From the NCBI RefSeq assembly GCF_965638725.1, contig NC_134950.1, positions 11,842,101 to 11,906,100 of the forward strand: 64,000 nucleotides of DNA, read 5' to 3'. The notes under the pieces are model-generated. The model saw nothing but the letters and a program-made list of their open reading frames with translations. It ran no database searches and was not told where the DNA came from. A program made the translations under genes and the position numbers. This document shows positions 48,701 through 62,739 of the stretch, in pieces. The stretch is from Aptenodytes patagonicus. Lineage: Eukaryota; Chordata; Aves; Sphenisciformes; Spheniscidae. How positions within the stretch are numbered: position 1 is the first letter of the stretch; the number at the start of each line of letters is the position of its first letter.

Positions 48701-51700
48701 TAACACTTCGACAAAGCATATCCATGCATGAAAAATCAAATACAATTACAAGTATCAAATAATACAAAAATGCTTTTTAAGATGTAGGGAAAATTTTATT
48801 TGGAAGACCATAATTAGAATCCTGCTCACACTGATCTAAAACCCTGAAAAAGGTACAGAAATCAGGCAGTGTTAACATACTAAAACTGGTATAAACCAGT
48901 AGCATTAGCACCACCCCACTACACTCTTGCTTTAATCCTGCAAACTTGTCTGCCATAGGTAGCCACAGGCATCTTTTCTAATATGCAACATCGTAAAGAT
49001 CTAGTTATTGGATGCTTGAACATTTAAAGTGGGTTGAGCATTATAATATTGTTAAAACAAGTTTCTAACTGAAATCTTAGTTAGCAGTAAAACATCACAC
49101 ATTTCTTTCCAAAAGGAATTAACTATCTTGAGATAATGCACAGCTCTAATGCTATATGTAAAATTTTTTGAGGCAGAGCACTTAACCAATATCAGCAACT
49201 TATACTCAAATATGATTTGAAATGATGAAAACTTCCTTATCAGAGGCCAACATCAGATTTAATCCATTGAGCAATACTTGTGATTAGTACACAAATAGAT
49301 GGGTGGAAATGCAGAGTTATTAACATTTGAGAAATTAGGAAACCTTATAATCAAAACAGTATTTTACAAATTTATTTAAATACAGAAGAGGAATATGTTC
49401 AGGCAGGTCTTCTATTTCAGACATTTGATTTCCCTTTGAAACTTAAAAAAAAGAAGAAGCAAAAGAAGACGACAGACATGCCAATGGCTGAATGGGTGGG
49501 TGGGTCTTCCTGTGAAGTGAATCATACTTTTCATTCAGTTTTATGAAAGTCTTGCTTCAAGCATGCTTATAATTACTATTTGTTGCAATGGCACACCAGT
49601 CTGCCATGCAGTACAGTTTACAAGGATTTGCTAGTTTTCTGAGGGTGCAAATCTCTTTTGGGGACACAAACTGCAATGTGGGTCCTTTCCTCAGCACGCA
49701 CTTGTGGGCTGGGAGAGCTGATAAAGAAATTTCAGTATAGGATGGTCAGGAAGGTTCTGTTGTAATAGCCCGAATTGCTAATTGCAGATGTATAGCAGTC
49801 ATCAGTATAGACTGAGATAACTATCTAAATCCTGTGGCCAAAGTCAGCTCTGCATCAGAAGCTGTTACTACAAGGACATGCAAAACAAGCCAGATTATGG
49901 CCTGTCTTTGTCAGTCTTGACGTTTGACTATTAATCAAGACTTTCTATTAATGCCTTGCTTAGGTACCTGCTATGTTAAATTAAAAGTGATTCTTTTATG
50001 GGTGATTCCACCAAAGGTGCCCAGCCAACTGTGTTGGCAGAGAGCACCAAGCTAGGTGTTGAAGAGTTTTATATAGTGCTTCAGGAAAGTCAGCTAACCA
50101 GCAAAGGGATCTACAACTACCACCGACCTTGAAACTGCTAAAGATACCACACAGCACACGCTGATGACAGCACTTCAGATCTCTCATATTTGGGAGTTTG
50201 GAGCTTTATTTCACAAAAGCCTCCTACCACCAGAGATTTAGAGTTCTAAGGCTTCTCTGAAGTTCAAAGCTCTTTCTTTCAAAATGATAGCAGACAATAT
50301 TGTTTCTTTCAAAATATGTCAGGAAGAGAAAGCAATAGCACCACTCTTTCCCTTTCTTTCAATAACTAAGAAGATAGAAAAAAAGTCCAGTTATTCTTGG
50401 GTAGCTTGCAGCCCTACTAAGGAAAAAGCAGGGGGCCACTCTGACATCTTCTGCTGAAGCTGGATCACTGTGCAGTTGGAGCAATGGGCTGCAAACGAGA
50501 GCCAAAAATCCAGAGCATGATTTTGCAGCTCCAACAGCAGGGCATTCAACTGGGAGGGAAAAAGTTTCGAGCTTCTCGCTTAGCTCCCTGGGTTATTTCT
50601 AGTATCTGTTCACATGCTGCCTAATGTAAAATGCAGTCCTCAGTATCTTGAGAGCAGTACCACTGCCAACACCTAGCTGCATGCCCCAACCACCAAAAAG
50701 GAAAAATGTTACTTTTTGCTTGGTTTCCTCCTGCCACCCCTACTCTTTTTGAAGAGAAGAGGAAGACAGGGGTCTACACTCAAATAAACAAATGCAGTGT
50801 CTCAGTTCAGGCTTTTCAACTGCTCACTGGAGACATGGAAGTGACTCTCACAGGAACAGCATATAGCACAACATACTAGCTCCTGCCCTGAACAAGGTAC
50901 CTGTGTCTAAAGGAGAGACGCTTTCATCTCCATGTAGCAGTCCAGATCACTTAGGTGTTCTAAGTATTCTGCTGCTTAAGCTTGTTATGTGTTGTAAATC
51001 CTATCCTTAAAGGTCTGTTTTCATTCATTGTACAGAACGTGTAGGCGCCTAACAGCGTTAGGCATTCTACTACATCACTTGGTCTTCTGATGTTTTTAAG
51101 AAACATATATCTAAATCTACAAATGTCTCCCCAACCACTCTTACTTTTTCATCTGACTCTTTCAGGATCTAAATCTTTAATGGACTTCATGGAGTCTATG
51201 GCACATCTCTCTTTTAGCATAGATTTGTGTATTGCATGGCAATCTCATTTAAAGTGCAGATTTTGTGTGCTCATTACAATGAAAAAAAGAATGAGGGGAA
51301 AAATAATAACAAAAAAGCTTATAATCCAAAACTACACTTGCTTAGAAACTAATTGTGGAAAATATCCAACAGCTGAGCTATAGCGAACATTTTTTACTGT
51401 GTTGACTGATTCATACAATTATCCTTTTTTCCTTTCTGCAACTACAAATACTGGAACATACTTATTAAAAAAGATTTTTTCCTTTTTCAGGTTATCTGTG
51501 TTTTATATACTCAAAATATATAAGCCATTTAATGTAAAGCTTTAATCACTGTCTCCTTTTAGGCTGCTTCGTTAGTATGCAAACAATGATAGATCCTTTA
51601 GAGGTAGCCTGGAAAACCCCCCAAACCTTTCACGGACTATATTTACAGAACTCTACTAATTTATCATTTCTGTGTCATACAGACAATTAGTATCTTTTAT

Positions 51701-54700
51701 TTTGTCACTATACTTTTATCAGTGAGTGACCTCAACCACTCACATAGCTTCAACTACTATCTACAGTTCATACATGTCTTTCCTTTTCTAACCTCACTCT
51801 TTTCAGCTGGTCCTGTATCTCAACCCATCTCTCTCCCATCTCATTTCACATACCTCAACACTGAGATCAACATAGAAAGGGCTGAAATACACATACACAC
51901 AGCATACACATACTCACTTTGACAAAGCCAACATCTGTGTCTCTCAACTTTTTCTCTCAACTGATGACAAAACTAATGGGAAAAGGGAAATAAAGATGAG
52001 AGATACTGTTCAACAAGCAAATATGGAATATAAACTCATTAGAGTCAGAAGATTAAAAAAAGTGTGTAAATAGAAAACCTGTAAGAAAAAGAAAAGTATC
52101 TGTAAAAACAGAAAACCTATAGAAGACCAACACCTTGAAATTTGTCTCACATACTATTTGCAAACTGATTTTTAGGCACCTGAAGAAAAACATCCTGATT
52201 CTCAAGGTGCTCATTATGCATAACTCCTTTCCCCTGGGCCTCAGTGTTTCTAAGAAATCAGGACACCTACTCACATGTCTAAACACCGGGTCAGTTTATG
52301 CCAGTAAATGCCATAACAGTGAATCGGCATCTCTTCTAAGAAACGGTATTGCTAGTTACCTCATGCACTGAATGAAACCTTATGTTAAAACTGGCCTTCA
52401 GATTAGAACATTAGTAATCTAGAAGCTCAAAAGTATCTATCCATACATTACTTTTCTGTCTTCATACAAAATGTTCCAACAAAAGTAATTCTTTATCCAC
52501 ACATGAATGCAATATTTACACAGGAGGAACACAAAGTCTGCTACCAAAAGACCTTCTTTACTTTCCAGAAGTACACATTTTCTCTAGCACAAAACAAATC
52601 CCTTTGTGCTTATTTTTTTGGGCAACAAATAAACACAAAGACTATAAAATAGCACTATTCTCCAAAGACATAATGAAGTCATACATGTCATTAAAGTTCA
52701 GTCAATCTGCTTGAAATCCTCTAAGGCAAATACATCCAAGGTTAACGCAGTCAGTTCTGCTCTTCTACTGATTAGATGACTTGATCTCCTCTGAGAAATG
52801 TAGATTTGACCTTCAAATTCTGCAAGTAACTAGGAATTTCAAATTAAGCATATGTAGCTAGTTTTTGACACCAAGAAATCTTTTCCACCTTTTCAGTAAG
52901 GTAGCTGAGCAGAATGAAACAGACCCCCAATCCTGCCTTTGTGTTTTCCCAACAGCAATTTTCAGTTATTTAAGTAGCTTTTAAAGCACCTTACCTCAGT
53001 GTTTACCCATCTTTCTCCCACAAGTCTGGAGCTGCTGACATAATAAATCTGGCTTTTTAATTTTTCTGGGCTAGAAATATACTGTACTGTATCATACATT
53101 TTACTCCTTACACTGACCCTAATCTGTCTCAACCTTAATAATTAGACTGCAACAACTGTGCAAAAAAAAAAAAAAGAGATTAACTTACACAGTTCAATTT
53201 TGAAAATGAACACAAAAAAAAGGATGAAATATAGAAGCTGTAAAGCTACTGGAAATGTGTGAACTGTAACAATGTACACAACTATCACAGAGTCCTGGTT
53301 TCACTGAATCACTGTAAACACAATTCATGTTTTCAAGAAAGGCTTTTGGTTCAATAGCGGACTTTGAGACTCAGGGAATTCTGGCTTCAGCTCCTAATCC
53401 TACTATAGAATGCTTTTGTCTTATTCAATAAATAATGAGTTTTTCTGAGACATTTTTTCCCCTAAGTAAAACTGGGAGCATAAAAATTTCCTTCCTCACA
53501 GAAGTGTTCTCCTGTTGGAGAGAAGTTTTGGGCATGAACGTGCTAGGTGTTTAGATCAAAAGCAGAAAGATTACTTGTCCTCGGTTACAGAGAGAGGTAT
53601 AGAATAAGTTTTAACAACCAGATCTTTAATATCTTACCAATTCTAGTGTTACTGAGAATAAAACAAAATCTTTAAAAGTAAACAGTTACAGTTACCTAAT
53701 TATTTTTGCAGTGCAAAAGCAGATTAACAGAAACTACTCATCTCAGAAGGCTCAAGATCATTCCTAAAGTTGAAGGGAGAACGGCAAAGAAAGTTAAGTA
53801 TCCCTGCCATATTTCTAAAAGCACAGTTAAAAAATGTTTTAACTTCTTCCTAGCTTTTAAATATTTTTGTTCGCAACACAAATTAGCATTGTTTGCTCTT
53901 AATGATTTTCTCTCAGAGGATCTGCTCTCTGCATCCTGCCAGTTGCTTCTGGTGAAGCTCAGCAAGGCCATAGAGCAATCTTTCTTTGCCATTTGTGGAG
54001 GCCTGCCAGAAGAGGCCAAACAGGAGTTAAGACTTGATTTAAACAAGTCTCAGTTTCCGTACAGCTCCCTGATTAGCTCCTTTGGCTAGTTACCACCATA
54101 AATTATATCAGAGAACTATGCTCTGGGGTGGGCAAAGTCGGGCAATGGGAGGGGGGAAGGTTCCCTATGTATTTTACCTGGTAGATACATGAAGAAGGAT
54201 TTTAAGTGCAGGACTAGAAGTGAATTAATTTGTCCTGCTCCGATTGTGAAAGGCCATTTTTCTACAATTCCAGCAAATACAAAGACCCTCTAAAACTCTC
54301 TGCCCTTCTAAAACTATTCAAGTAGCAGATGACTTTGTAAGGATTCCTGGACCTCCCTTAGACCAGAATAATTTTCAAGAATGATGCTTCATCTGAGTTA
54401 ATTAAACCTCACACTATCACTGTAAATTAGCTACCTTTCTTCCCAAATTATGTTTTCAAAATTTCATCCCTTTAATCCTTTGCATCACTTCCCAGCAGAA
54501 GGCAGGCTTTCTCATAATGTGAACTTACTAACAGAAATTATGGGCAGAATGATAGCAATTTTCAGCAGACATAATGTTGTTAAATTGTAAGGGTTCAGAC
54601 AGAAATTTTCTGAGCCAGACTCTGGCTGATATGTATGTTTTGATATGAAATCCAGCAAATGTGGTACAAGTCTGTTCTGAGATTAAGTTAGGCCAAGACA

Positions 54701-55440
54701 CACAGTAAGAATTACAAAGATTAACAAAATTGTGTTGTAAATGATGATCTCAAGAATCTCCAGTATCAGATATTTGGCAATGAAAGGGACACCATCATGT
54801 CATGGATTTGACACTTGGCATCCCCACACAAAATTGGGCATGTTAAAAGCTTAGCAAAAAAAAAAAAATTTTGCGCATATCTTGCTAAATTATTATTACT
54901 TAGGAAGTCAAAATTTCTCACAAGCAGGAGCTGAGGTGTAGAAAGTTCCACTTCAAAGATTATTGAAGAAATTATGTTTCTGCAGGACTAAGGAAAGATG
55001 CTTTTACGTACTGAAAGTTGGAGAAGAGTCAGCAGTAGGATCAGTGATCCCTTCTAGGGATCCCTGCTGGAACCAAATTTATTCAACATTTTCACTAATG
55101 ACCTAGGGAAATGAGAAGGTGGTGAAATCTCCAAGTGCGAGGATGCTATTAAACTTTCAGGTAAAGTGCTGCCCTGATAATGAGGAACTACATTAAGACT
55201 TTACAGAAGTAAGTGCTCAAAAAGTTGACAGAAGAGCTTCAATGTAGACAAATGTAAGGTGATTAATCTAGGGAAAAATAATCTAAACCATCCCTGCACA
55301 GTGCTGAACTCAGACCTTGTAGTTACAAATCAGGAAAGAGATCTTGGAGTTCCACTATCAGTCCTGAAGCAGCTCAATGAGCAGGACAAGTCAAGGAAGC
55401 CAAGAAGCTGCTGGGCATCACCAGGAATGGCAGTAAGAAC

Positions 55441-55835
55441 ATAGAATCATAGAATCATAGAATCATTGAGGTTGGAAAAGACCTCTAAGATCATCGAGTC
55501 CAACCGTCAACCCAACACCACCATGCCCACTAAACCATGTCCCTAAGTGCCTCATCTACTCGTCTTTTAAATACCTCCAGGGATGGGGACTCCACCACTT
55601 CCCTGGGCAGTCTGTTCCAATGTTTCACCACTCTTTCAGTAAAGAAATTTTTCCTTACATCCAATCTAAACCTCCCCTGCTGCAACTTGAGGCCATTTCC
55701 TCTCGTCCTATCGCTTGTTACTTGGGAGAAGAGACCGACACCCACCTCGCTACAACCTCCTTTCAGGGAGTTGTAGAGAGCGATGAGGTCTCCCCTCAGC
55801 CTCCTTTTCTGCAGGCTAAACAACCCCAGTTCCCT
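55441..55835 (-). mobile_element. Younger CR1 LINE 3' fragment nested in an older CR1
   Basis: Starts with three reversed terminal-repeat units (ATAGAATCATAGAATCATAG) and carries the ORF2 C-terminus on the minus strand with an intact frame: [20 protein letters not shown] near the end and [20 protein letters not shown] upstream. It belongs to a different subfamily from the copies at 6.5, 8.7 and 43.7 kb (3' UTR reads GAGGTTGGAAAAGACCTCTA rather than the GGTTTGGGTTGGAAGGGACC type). Confidence 0.95.
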
Positions 55836-55878
55836 CATGACACTGAGTGCCTCATTCCCAACATGACACTGAGTGCCT
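55836..55878. repeat. 17-base direct repeat at the nested CR1 junction
   Basis: CATGACACTGAGTGCCT occurs at 55836-55852 and exactly again at 55862-55878, with 9 bases between. It sits at the 5' truncation point of the younger CR1. Confidence 0.85.
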
Positions 55879-58800
55879 TCCTGCCTGTACATAAAACACT
55901 GGTGCACCCACATTTAGGGTACTGTGTGCAGTTCTGGTTTTTTGCAACTCAAGGACAAAGTGGAGTTACAACAGGTACAGAAAAGGGCAACTAGAACGAT
56001 CAAGGAGAGGGACAAACTGCTTTACATGGAGAGACTAAAAATGCTGAAACTCTTCAGTAGCCTAGAATCTGAGTCTGCAGAGACTATGAGTGAATGAAAA
56101 CAGGAAGCTAGGAATAGGAGAAGGAAGAGGAAGGGAGGCAGATTTGTGTAACAAGTAAGATAAGTGGCAGGAATGCACAAGGAGGATGAATTGGGCAGGA
56201 ATTAGGATGGTAAGATGAAAAATGTAGTAGCAGTTGGGTTGAAGAAGAAGAGGTGGGAGTGACAGGCACAAGCAGGGGCTGGGTTGAAGAACATCAGGAA
56301 AATCTGGAAAGGGTAGCAGGAAGAAATATCCAAGGCTGCAATAGGAGAGTTTCTACAAATACAACACTTTTTCCTTGAGTCTGAAATTAAACTTGAAATT
56401 CCAGAACCTCAACACGGGGAAGATCTCTCACTAGTGGCTGCTCAGAAAACAGAACCATAAACTGTTGCTTCTGCTGGTATTTCTTTGCCTTAGTGGCCGG
56501 GGACACCATACACCCAGATGTTCCAAATCAGATGATAACATGCAATCTCAATACAATTTTATCTTTTCAATCTTTTCTGTGTGGTTCCATGTGAATTAAA
56601 TTGCCTGTAGCAACACACTGAAAGGGAATTTCTTTGACAGTTCTTGATCCCCCCTACAGCAGGTTTGGGGTATCTTCTCAAGAAGTGAGGACAAGCCAGC
56701 TGCACCATTCTGCTTTATTGCTTATAATGGAACACAACTATTCAAACATTTCTGGCTTTTCTTTTCACACACCCCCCCATGAAAATAAGTCAAATTTACT
56801 CATTTTCATTCTGAGTCAGAATAAAAAGTTGGATTTTTTTTCTCAACCAATTCTAATCTTACTATATATGACATGAGATCAAAACCAATACAAAAAAAAC
56901 CCCAACAAACCAAAACCCAAATAAAAACCAATGCCAGTTCTTGTATTTCCTAAGTTTAAGTGCTAAAAATTTCATCTTGCAAGTCTTGTAAGAGTTTTGT
57001 CGTGTTCTGGCATGACAATACATATGAAGTGCGGTAGTGGGCTAGCAGAAGGTTGGTAGGTGGAAAAGAAGGGAGGAGTAAGGCATAACAATGAGACATA
57101 TTTCAGTTTTATAAGGCTATTTCTGTGACATTTCAATGAATCATTTTCCAACATCAATAAAACTTACAAAATACTCAAGCCTATTTATAAGCTGTTGCAA
57201 TAATGGATAATAAACTAACAAGGGATTCCTTATATCCCTAAGAGGGAGTTGTCTAACTCCACATATGCTACTCAGTATAGTGTCTTCATGGAAATACAAT
57301 AGCTTTTGTTCCATTTTAAAAAATTCAAATATTAAGACTTAAAAAAAACCCCCTCTTTCTGAAAGTATCTCCTTTTTCCAGTTGAAATATTAGTACCATT
57401 TGCGGTAAGCACTCCTTAACCCCTGTAGAAAAGTGGGAAGCTCTGTATAATTCTGATAAGATCAGTTTTACAAAAGAGTATGTCTAAACGCTGCCTTCAT
57501 GAAAGATTTCAGTTTACAGGAAAGAAAGGGAAGTCCCTGCAGAAGGAATTGCACAAGATGTACCAATTACAAGGTATAACGTTATGACATAAGGATATGT
57601 TTTTATTTTGGTTTCTGATGACCATATGAACCGCAAAGACAAGACTTCAACAGGTTGCACTCTGCACACATAACTGGTGTCAGGAGGCAATAAATTCACT
57701 ACAGTCACCTTATACAGACAGATATTTTTAGCATTGGTATGAAAAAAAATGGGTATTGAAAAAGAGAAGTAACACTTGTAAATATAAAATACAAAACACC
57801 AGGCATAACATTACAGAATCGATCACTTCTTTTCTCATCAGAAAAAAAGAAAACAGGTTTACTGTGATGAAAACTCTGACAAATCTAGTTCTATGAGCTG
57901 CTTACATACTCTTTAATAAAAAATATTCCTAAATAGAAAATAACACTTTTACTATAACATATATGGCTGAGAATTTTACTGAAAGCAAAACCAAAAAAGC
58001 ATGGAAATTAAAAATGTTGAGCTATGTACATATATTTGTGGTTTCTCTACGCATTTAGAATTTACCCTTTTGACCACATGTCTAAGTAAATAAATGTCTT
58101 TATTCAAGACATTATCAAACTAAAAATCTTTTAAGTTGATTAGCCACATCCAAATATAATTCCATTCATATTTATTCATATCTATAGTTTTGACTTGAAT
58201 AATAAAATAGTTCGTAACAGCAAGTGTGATTGAATACTTCCACCTTGAAGTGCTGGAATTGTGCAATATTCTCCTGAAACACCTTGCTAGAATACTCCTT
58301 GACACCACTTGTGTCTTGTCCTTCATGTTAAAAACATGCAATTAAAAAGGTATTCATATAAATCTTCTTCCAGTCTTAAATGCCCCTGTAAGTTCACTTA
58401 GAAAGACAATATCCATCTCAAGTAGCCAACGTAAACTCCTTTCTGTATATATTTCTCCTGAAATTATGATTCATTATACTGCCTATCTTTCTATTTTGTA
58501 TTACATTTTTTTAAGTCTTGGAAACCAAAGAAGAGAGTAGGAAATATCAAATTTTATCAAGAATATTCGTTAACAGGATAACTGTCTAGAGTATTCCACT
58601 TCTTTGTTAACAGTATTTCTACATAACATAAAACTCTAAGGCAGCAAGAGAAATCTATTCTGTTGCTACAAAGAGAACTACAAAGTCAATTAACAACTTC
58701 TTCCTGTGACTTTAATGACTACTCATCTAAAATTCAGTGATGTAAAACATCAAATAAGTCTTAATAATAGCTGCACTGTATTCACTACATGAGAGTCCTC

Positions 58801-59069
58801 CAGCCCTCTGTTCCCATTACCGTCCAAGTATTTCACAATCATTTTGAATAGATGAATGGGAAGAGCTATCTAACTTTGACAAGGCTATCATCTCCTACGA
58901 GGATAGTTTAATATCTGTTTAATAGTTTTGATGTTCTAAATGCCTTAGACATAACTTCATGCATCAGTTGTTTCACAACTATCCTCTCAGGTTTCATTTT
59001 GGCTTTTTCATATTATAAGCTTCTATATAAGCTTATTTTTTTTATTAAGTCAATAATTTAACTTTTAGC

Positions 59070-59119
59070 CTTATTTTCTGTCTTATTTTAGCTTATTTTG
59101 CTTATTTTATCCTTATTTT
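59070..59119. repeat. Degenerate minisatellite of CTTATTTT, period about 10
   Basis: CTTATTTT occurs at 59070, 59082, 59092, 59101 and 59112, plus an outlying copy at 59032. Spacing of 9-12 bases gives a short AT-rich tandem array. Confidence 0.75.
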
Positions 59120-59834
59120 ACACTTCTTACTTATCTTTGCAGAAAAAAAATATTTGGGTGGTTCTTCCTGTAATGCATATTTTTTGTCTCTCTTTCCCGT
59201 ACTGAGGTTTTTTAAAAAATAAAGCACAACAACATTAGACTACTTTAACATGATGAAAAAGAAACTCACTGATTTTACCATTTTACTTGCAGAATCTAAA
59301 TTTGGGAGATTAGTACTTGTTCACAAATTCTCAAGGAAGTTACGAAAAGAGAGAAAGCTAAAGAATCTCTACTACAAATTTATGGTTTTGCTCTTAAAAA
59401 CCAAATGCATTTGACCTTTGAACTTGAAGCTAAATGAATTTTTTATATTCGTTTTACAAATTTTGAATTTTTTTACTTGCATCTTCTGAAGGATCACAGT
59501 GGAGCACATCAAGAGTTACATGTCTACTTTTTAAAAATATTTTAAAAACATCACTCTTTCCTGAAGATAAGCTGTCACATGTGCATTACAAAACACTCCT
59601 TTAATTATACAGTTTCATATTTAAAAAAAAAAGAAATACATGGGTCGCCTGTGTTATTGGTAGCACAAGATAGCTACAGAGCAATAAATAGATCAGTCTT
59701 TAACATTTCATTCTATCATCATGACTCAGTGTGTAGTTCAATGTCTCATTCACTAGAGCCATCAAAACCAGAATTACAGAAAGATCCATTTCCTCCTAGG
59801 CTTTTCCATGCCATTGGCCTGTATTCCTGACACT

Positions 59835-59915
59835 GCACTGACTGGTGGGGTGACCTTCAGAAAATCACTTTCCCTTTTGGTGTCTGAATTTCCTCATTTG
59901 AGATGTCTTTGTGGG
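59835..59915 (+). mobile_element. MIR-like SINE fragment
   Basis: GGGGTGACCTTCAGAAAATC followed by ACTTTCCC, then GAATTTCCTCATTTGAGATG parallels the MIR core in sense orientation. Diverged and short. Confidence 0.6.
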
Positions 59916-62068
59916 TAAAACCCATCAAGATCTAGTGATTAAAAACAAGGCATATATGCAGTAGTAATTAAGTAAAAGCCAGTTATCTTGTATTTACGGT
60001 GCACAGGCCTGTAAAGTCATCAGCAATGATCAGACTGGTGGGTGCACTAGTCTTGACACAATGGTACCCATGATAATGACTATCGTTACTGTTAATACAT
60101 GAATATCAAAGAAGCTATTTTCTGTATAGATGCTGACAAATACTAGATTAAAGTGAGGAAATTCAGCATCAGGTAAAGAAGGATACTAAAAGCAATGGAC
60201 TTCTGCAAGTTCATTCATCATCTGTTATGTGCTCTCAGTGAATCTGCTGACATGGAACTAATTTTACTAGCTTTTCTCCAGTTTCCAGCCTTTTAAAGAA
60301 ACTCCAAAATATATTCAATATATCTAATGGAGTTGTATGTATAATCAAGAGAAAAAAATACAAACAGTAGCAGTGAAAGAAAATAACCAAGTAATGGGGT
60401 TCCTTGCTGGTTCTCATCCTAAAAAGCCCATCAGTGCATGGAATCTCATAGTGGCAATAGTGATGGACAAACGTGCAAGAAAGAATAGAAGAGCAGTAAC
60501 TTGCCCTGTTGCCACCCAGGGAAGACTTTACAGATGCCCTCCATTACACCCCTAGAGAAGATGATCGTTTTGCATTAAAATACATTCTGCAGCGCCAATA
60601 CTTTCTGTACAGTAAAATGACAGAATTGGTGCTAGAAAAAGGGACTGCTAGATATTTAAGCATATCAAAGAGAGCTCATATTACAAAAGACTCAGAAAGG
60701 ATGTGAAACCTCACTTCCAAGTACTTATGAAATAAAGCATGCTTAATGAAACTTCTGCTGAAAATGAGTAAATAGCACATGATTATGCTTTGCTTCTCTA
60801 TTTTAATATAAACTCTTCAATCTAACGAGTTGACTTCAATTGAGAAATTATTTCTGTGATCCTTAGTGTTCTGCCTTACAATTTCTTACAGGGTACTTTT
60901 GCTTGGTTAATTTAGATTGGGACCTTCCACTCACCATTTTCCACCTTGTCTTCAGAATATTACTTCAAAATAGGCCTCAAAGTGTGTAATACTAATTACT
61001 TACAAAACCAAACAAAACCCCTTTTCATCACCCTCTCCTCCTCCAACCATTACAAAATAATATTAATGAAAAAAAATCCAAACAAAAAATTAGTAGAGGC
61101 TGTCAATATTTTTCCCAAGGAGCACCCCAAAGCAGGCATCAGTCTTGTTGCAAAGGAATAGTTCGGAACTCAGATCTGGGCATTATCACATGAAATCTTT
61201 GGGATTTTGCTTTACAGAAATTAGGAATAGTACTGAATTTCTCACTGTCCATTCTGCATCTAGACTATAATCTATTCTGAGCAGGGATTATTTCTTCTTA
61301 TGCGTATGTGTAGCATCCAGTCTGATGGGATATGCATCTTAATTGAGATTAATACAATTTATTCCTGTGAAACTCATTAATGCATACATAAATATGAATA
61401 GTACAGCTATAGGAACAGATTGGTGGGTGGGGAGGAACTTGAAAATAGATGCAATAGGAACAACAAAGCAATCACTCAAGAAAACCCTCCAAACAATACT
61501 GAAAATTTGCCTAATAACTACGCAGACTGCAAAATACAGGTAGGTGGCCTTAATTTCTACAAAGTGGAAATACAAATACGCACATGAACAGTGCAGTACA
61601 CAGTGCCATTGACATTGCTTGCAGTCTTTCTACAGCACAAATGTATGCAGTATTTGCAGATTTCATAGTAGAAATCAAGCTATTGAATTATTTTCCCTTG
61701 GTTTTAATTTATAAGTTACATCCAATTTTTTATAAGTACAATGTTTTTCTCTCTGTAAACCTCCAACAGTTCTCTCATTGCAGCAAACATCTACAAATGT
61801 CAGTTACAGGTTCATTTATTTCCTTGCTGATTTCCTGTAAAACTTGTGACTCAGCATGTCATCTGAACCTGTTACTCTGTACTGAGAGGACATCGAACAA
61901 TTTGCAACTGTGCTCCAGCTGCACACTTTCTACCTCCTTTTCTACGAGCAATGTAGAAGTCATCACTGAACTTGGGGTGATCATTACCCTGTTACTAAAT
62001 TCAGCCCTGCATGTATGATTGCATGCACACACACCTTGCTAACTGTGCCAGAACTATTGGTCATCTTT

Positions 62069-62131
62069 ATTCACTATAGATGAAAATACTTTTTTCTCTA
62101 TTCACTATAGAAGAATGTTTTTTTTTCCTCT
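62069..62131. repeat. Tandem duplication, two copies, 31-base period
   Basis: ATTCACTATAGATGAAAATA plus T-rich tail (62069-62099) is followed directly by ATTCACTATAGAAGAATG plus T-rich tail (62100-62131). Confidence 0.8.
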
Positions 62132-62739
62132 CAGGAGTTCTGACGTTAATGATAGTCTTGAGTAATTCCCTTGCATCACTGTCCTCCAATAATTCTTTTT
62201 GAATGAAATCTACTTTTAAAAATGTAGCTATCTTTTCAAATGCAACCCAGAATCATTCATGTGTTAATTTTTGAGTGTTTACTGGAAATATTTCTAAGAC
62301 TCTCCTTTTCACATATTTATGACGAACTCTTTCAGTCTTAATAGCTGGCTATTTAGCATCACAGACTTAGGACTAAAATCATTACGCCCTTAAAAAAACC
62401 CTTCTCACATGACTTGTTCCTATTTGGTCTTTGAATTTCTGTAAAGGTTTGACTTCTGGATTTTCAGAATGTCTCGTTTCCTAATGTAACTACACTGGTT
62501 TCTGGAAGCTACTTAGAAAGTTTTTTGGTTTTATTTGAGGAGGTATTCAAAATACATACTTTAATTTTTGTTTTTAATATTTAATTACTCTAAGCTTCTG
62601 CATTTAAAATGAAGAGAGTGCTTCACTCTGCAGGTTTAAACAGAACCTACTTGAATACTGTAGAGCATATCTCTATCTGAAATAAGTAGTAAATCGTACT
62701 CTCTAATTTGTTTTCTTGGCATGATTCATCACTTTACGG

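Larger units (their letters stand above)
55030..56055 (+). mobile_element. Older CR1-type LINE fragment, split by a younger CR1
   Basis: Outside the inner insertion, the plus strand follows the CR1 ORF2 tail in order: LFNIFTNDLG coded near 55076-55105, a GAGATCTTGGAGTTCC stretch (near 55339), GCCAAGAAGCTGCTGGGCAT (near 55397), then after the insertion TAGGGTACTGTGTGCAGTTC and GGAGAGACTAAAAATGCTGA. The reading frame is thoroughly broken. Much more diverged than the copy inserted into it. Confidence 0.8.

Noticed and set aside
53706-54089. 127-codon plus-strand frame with an overlapping 102-codon minus-strand frame
   Set aside because: Considered as a possible retrocopy or nested gene. No family is recognised and both strands are open, which argues for low stop density by chance. 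Left as intron.
61584-62018. 144-codon plus-strand frame
   Set aside because: Hydrophobic, low-complexity translation of an AT-rich repeat-like region next to a probable old LINE; no domain.
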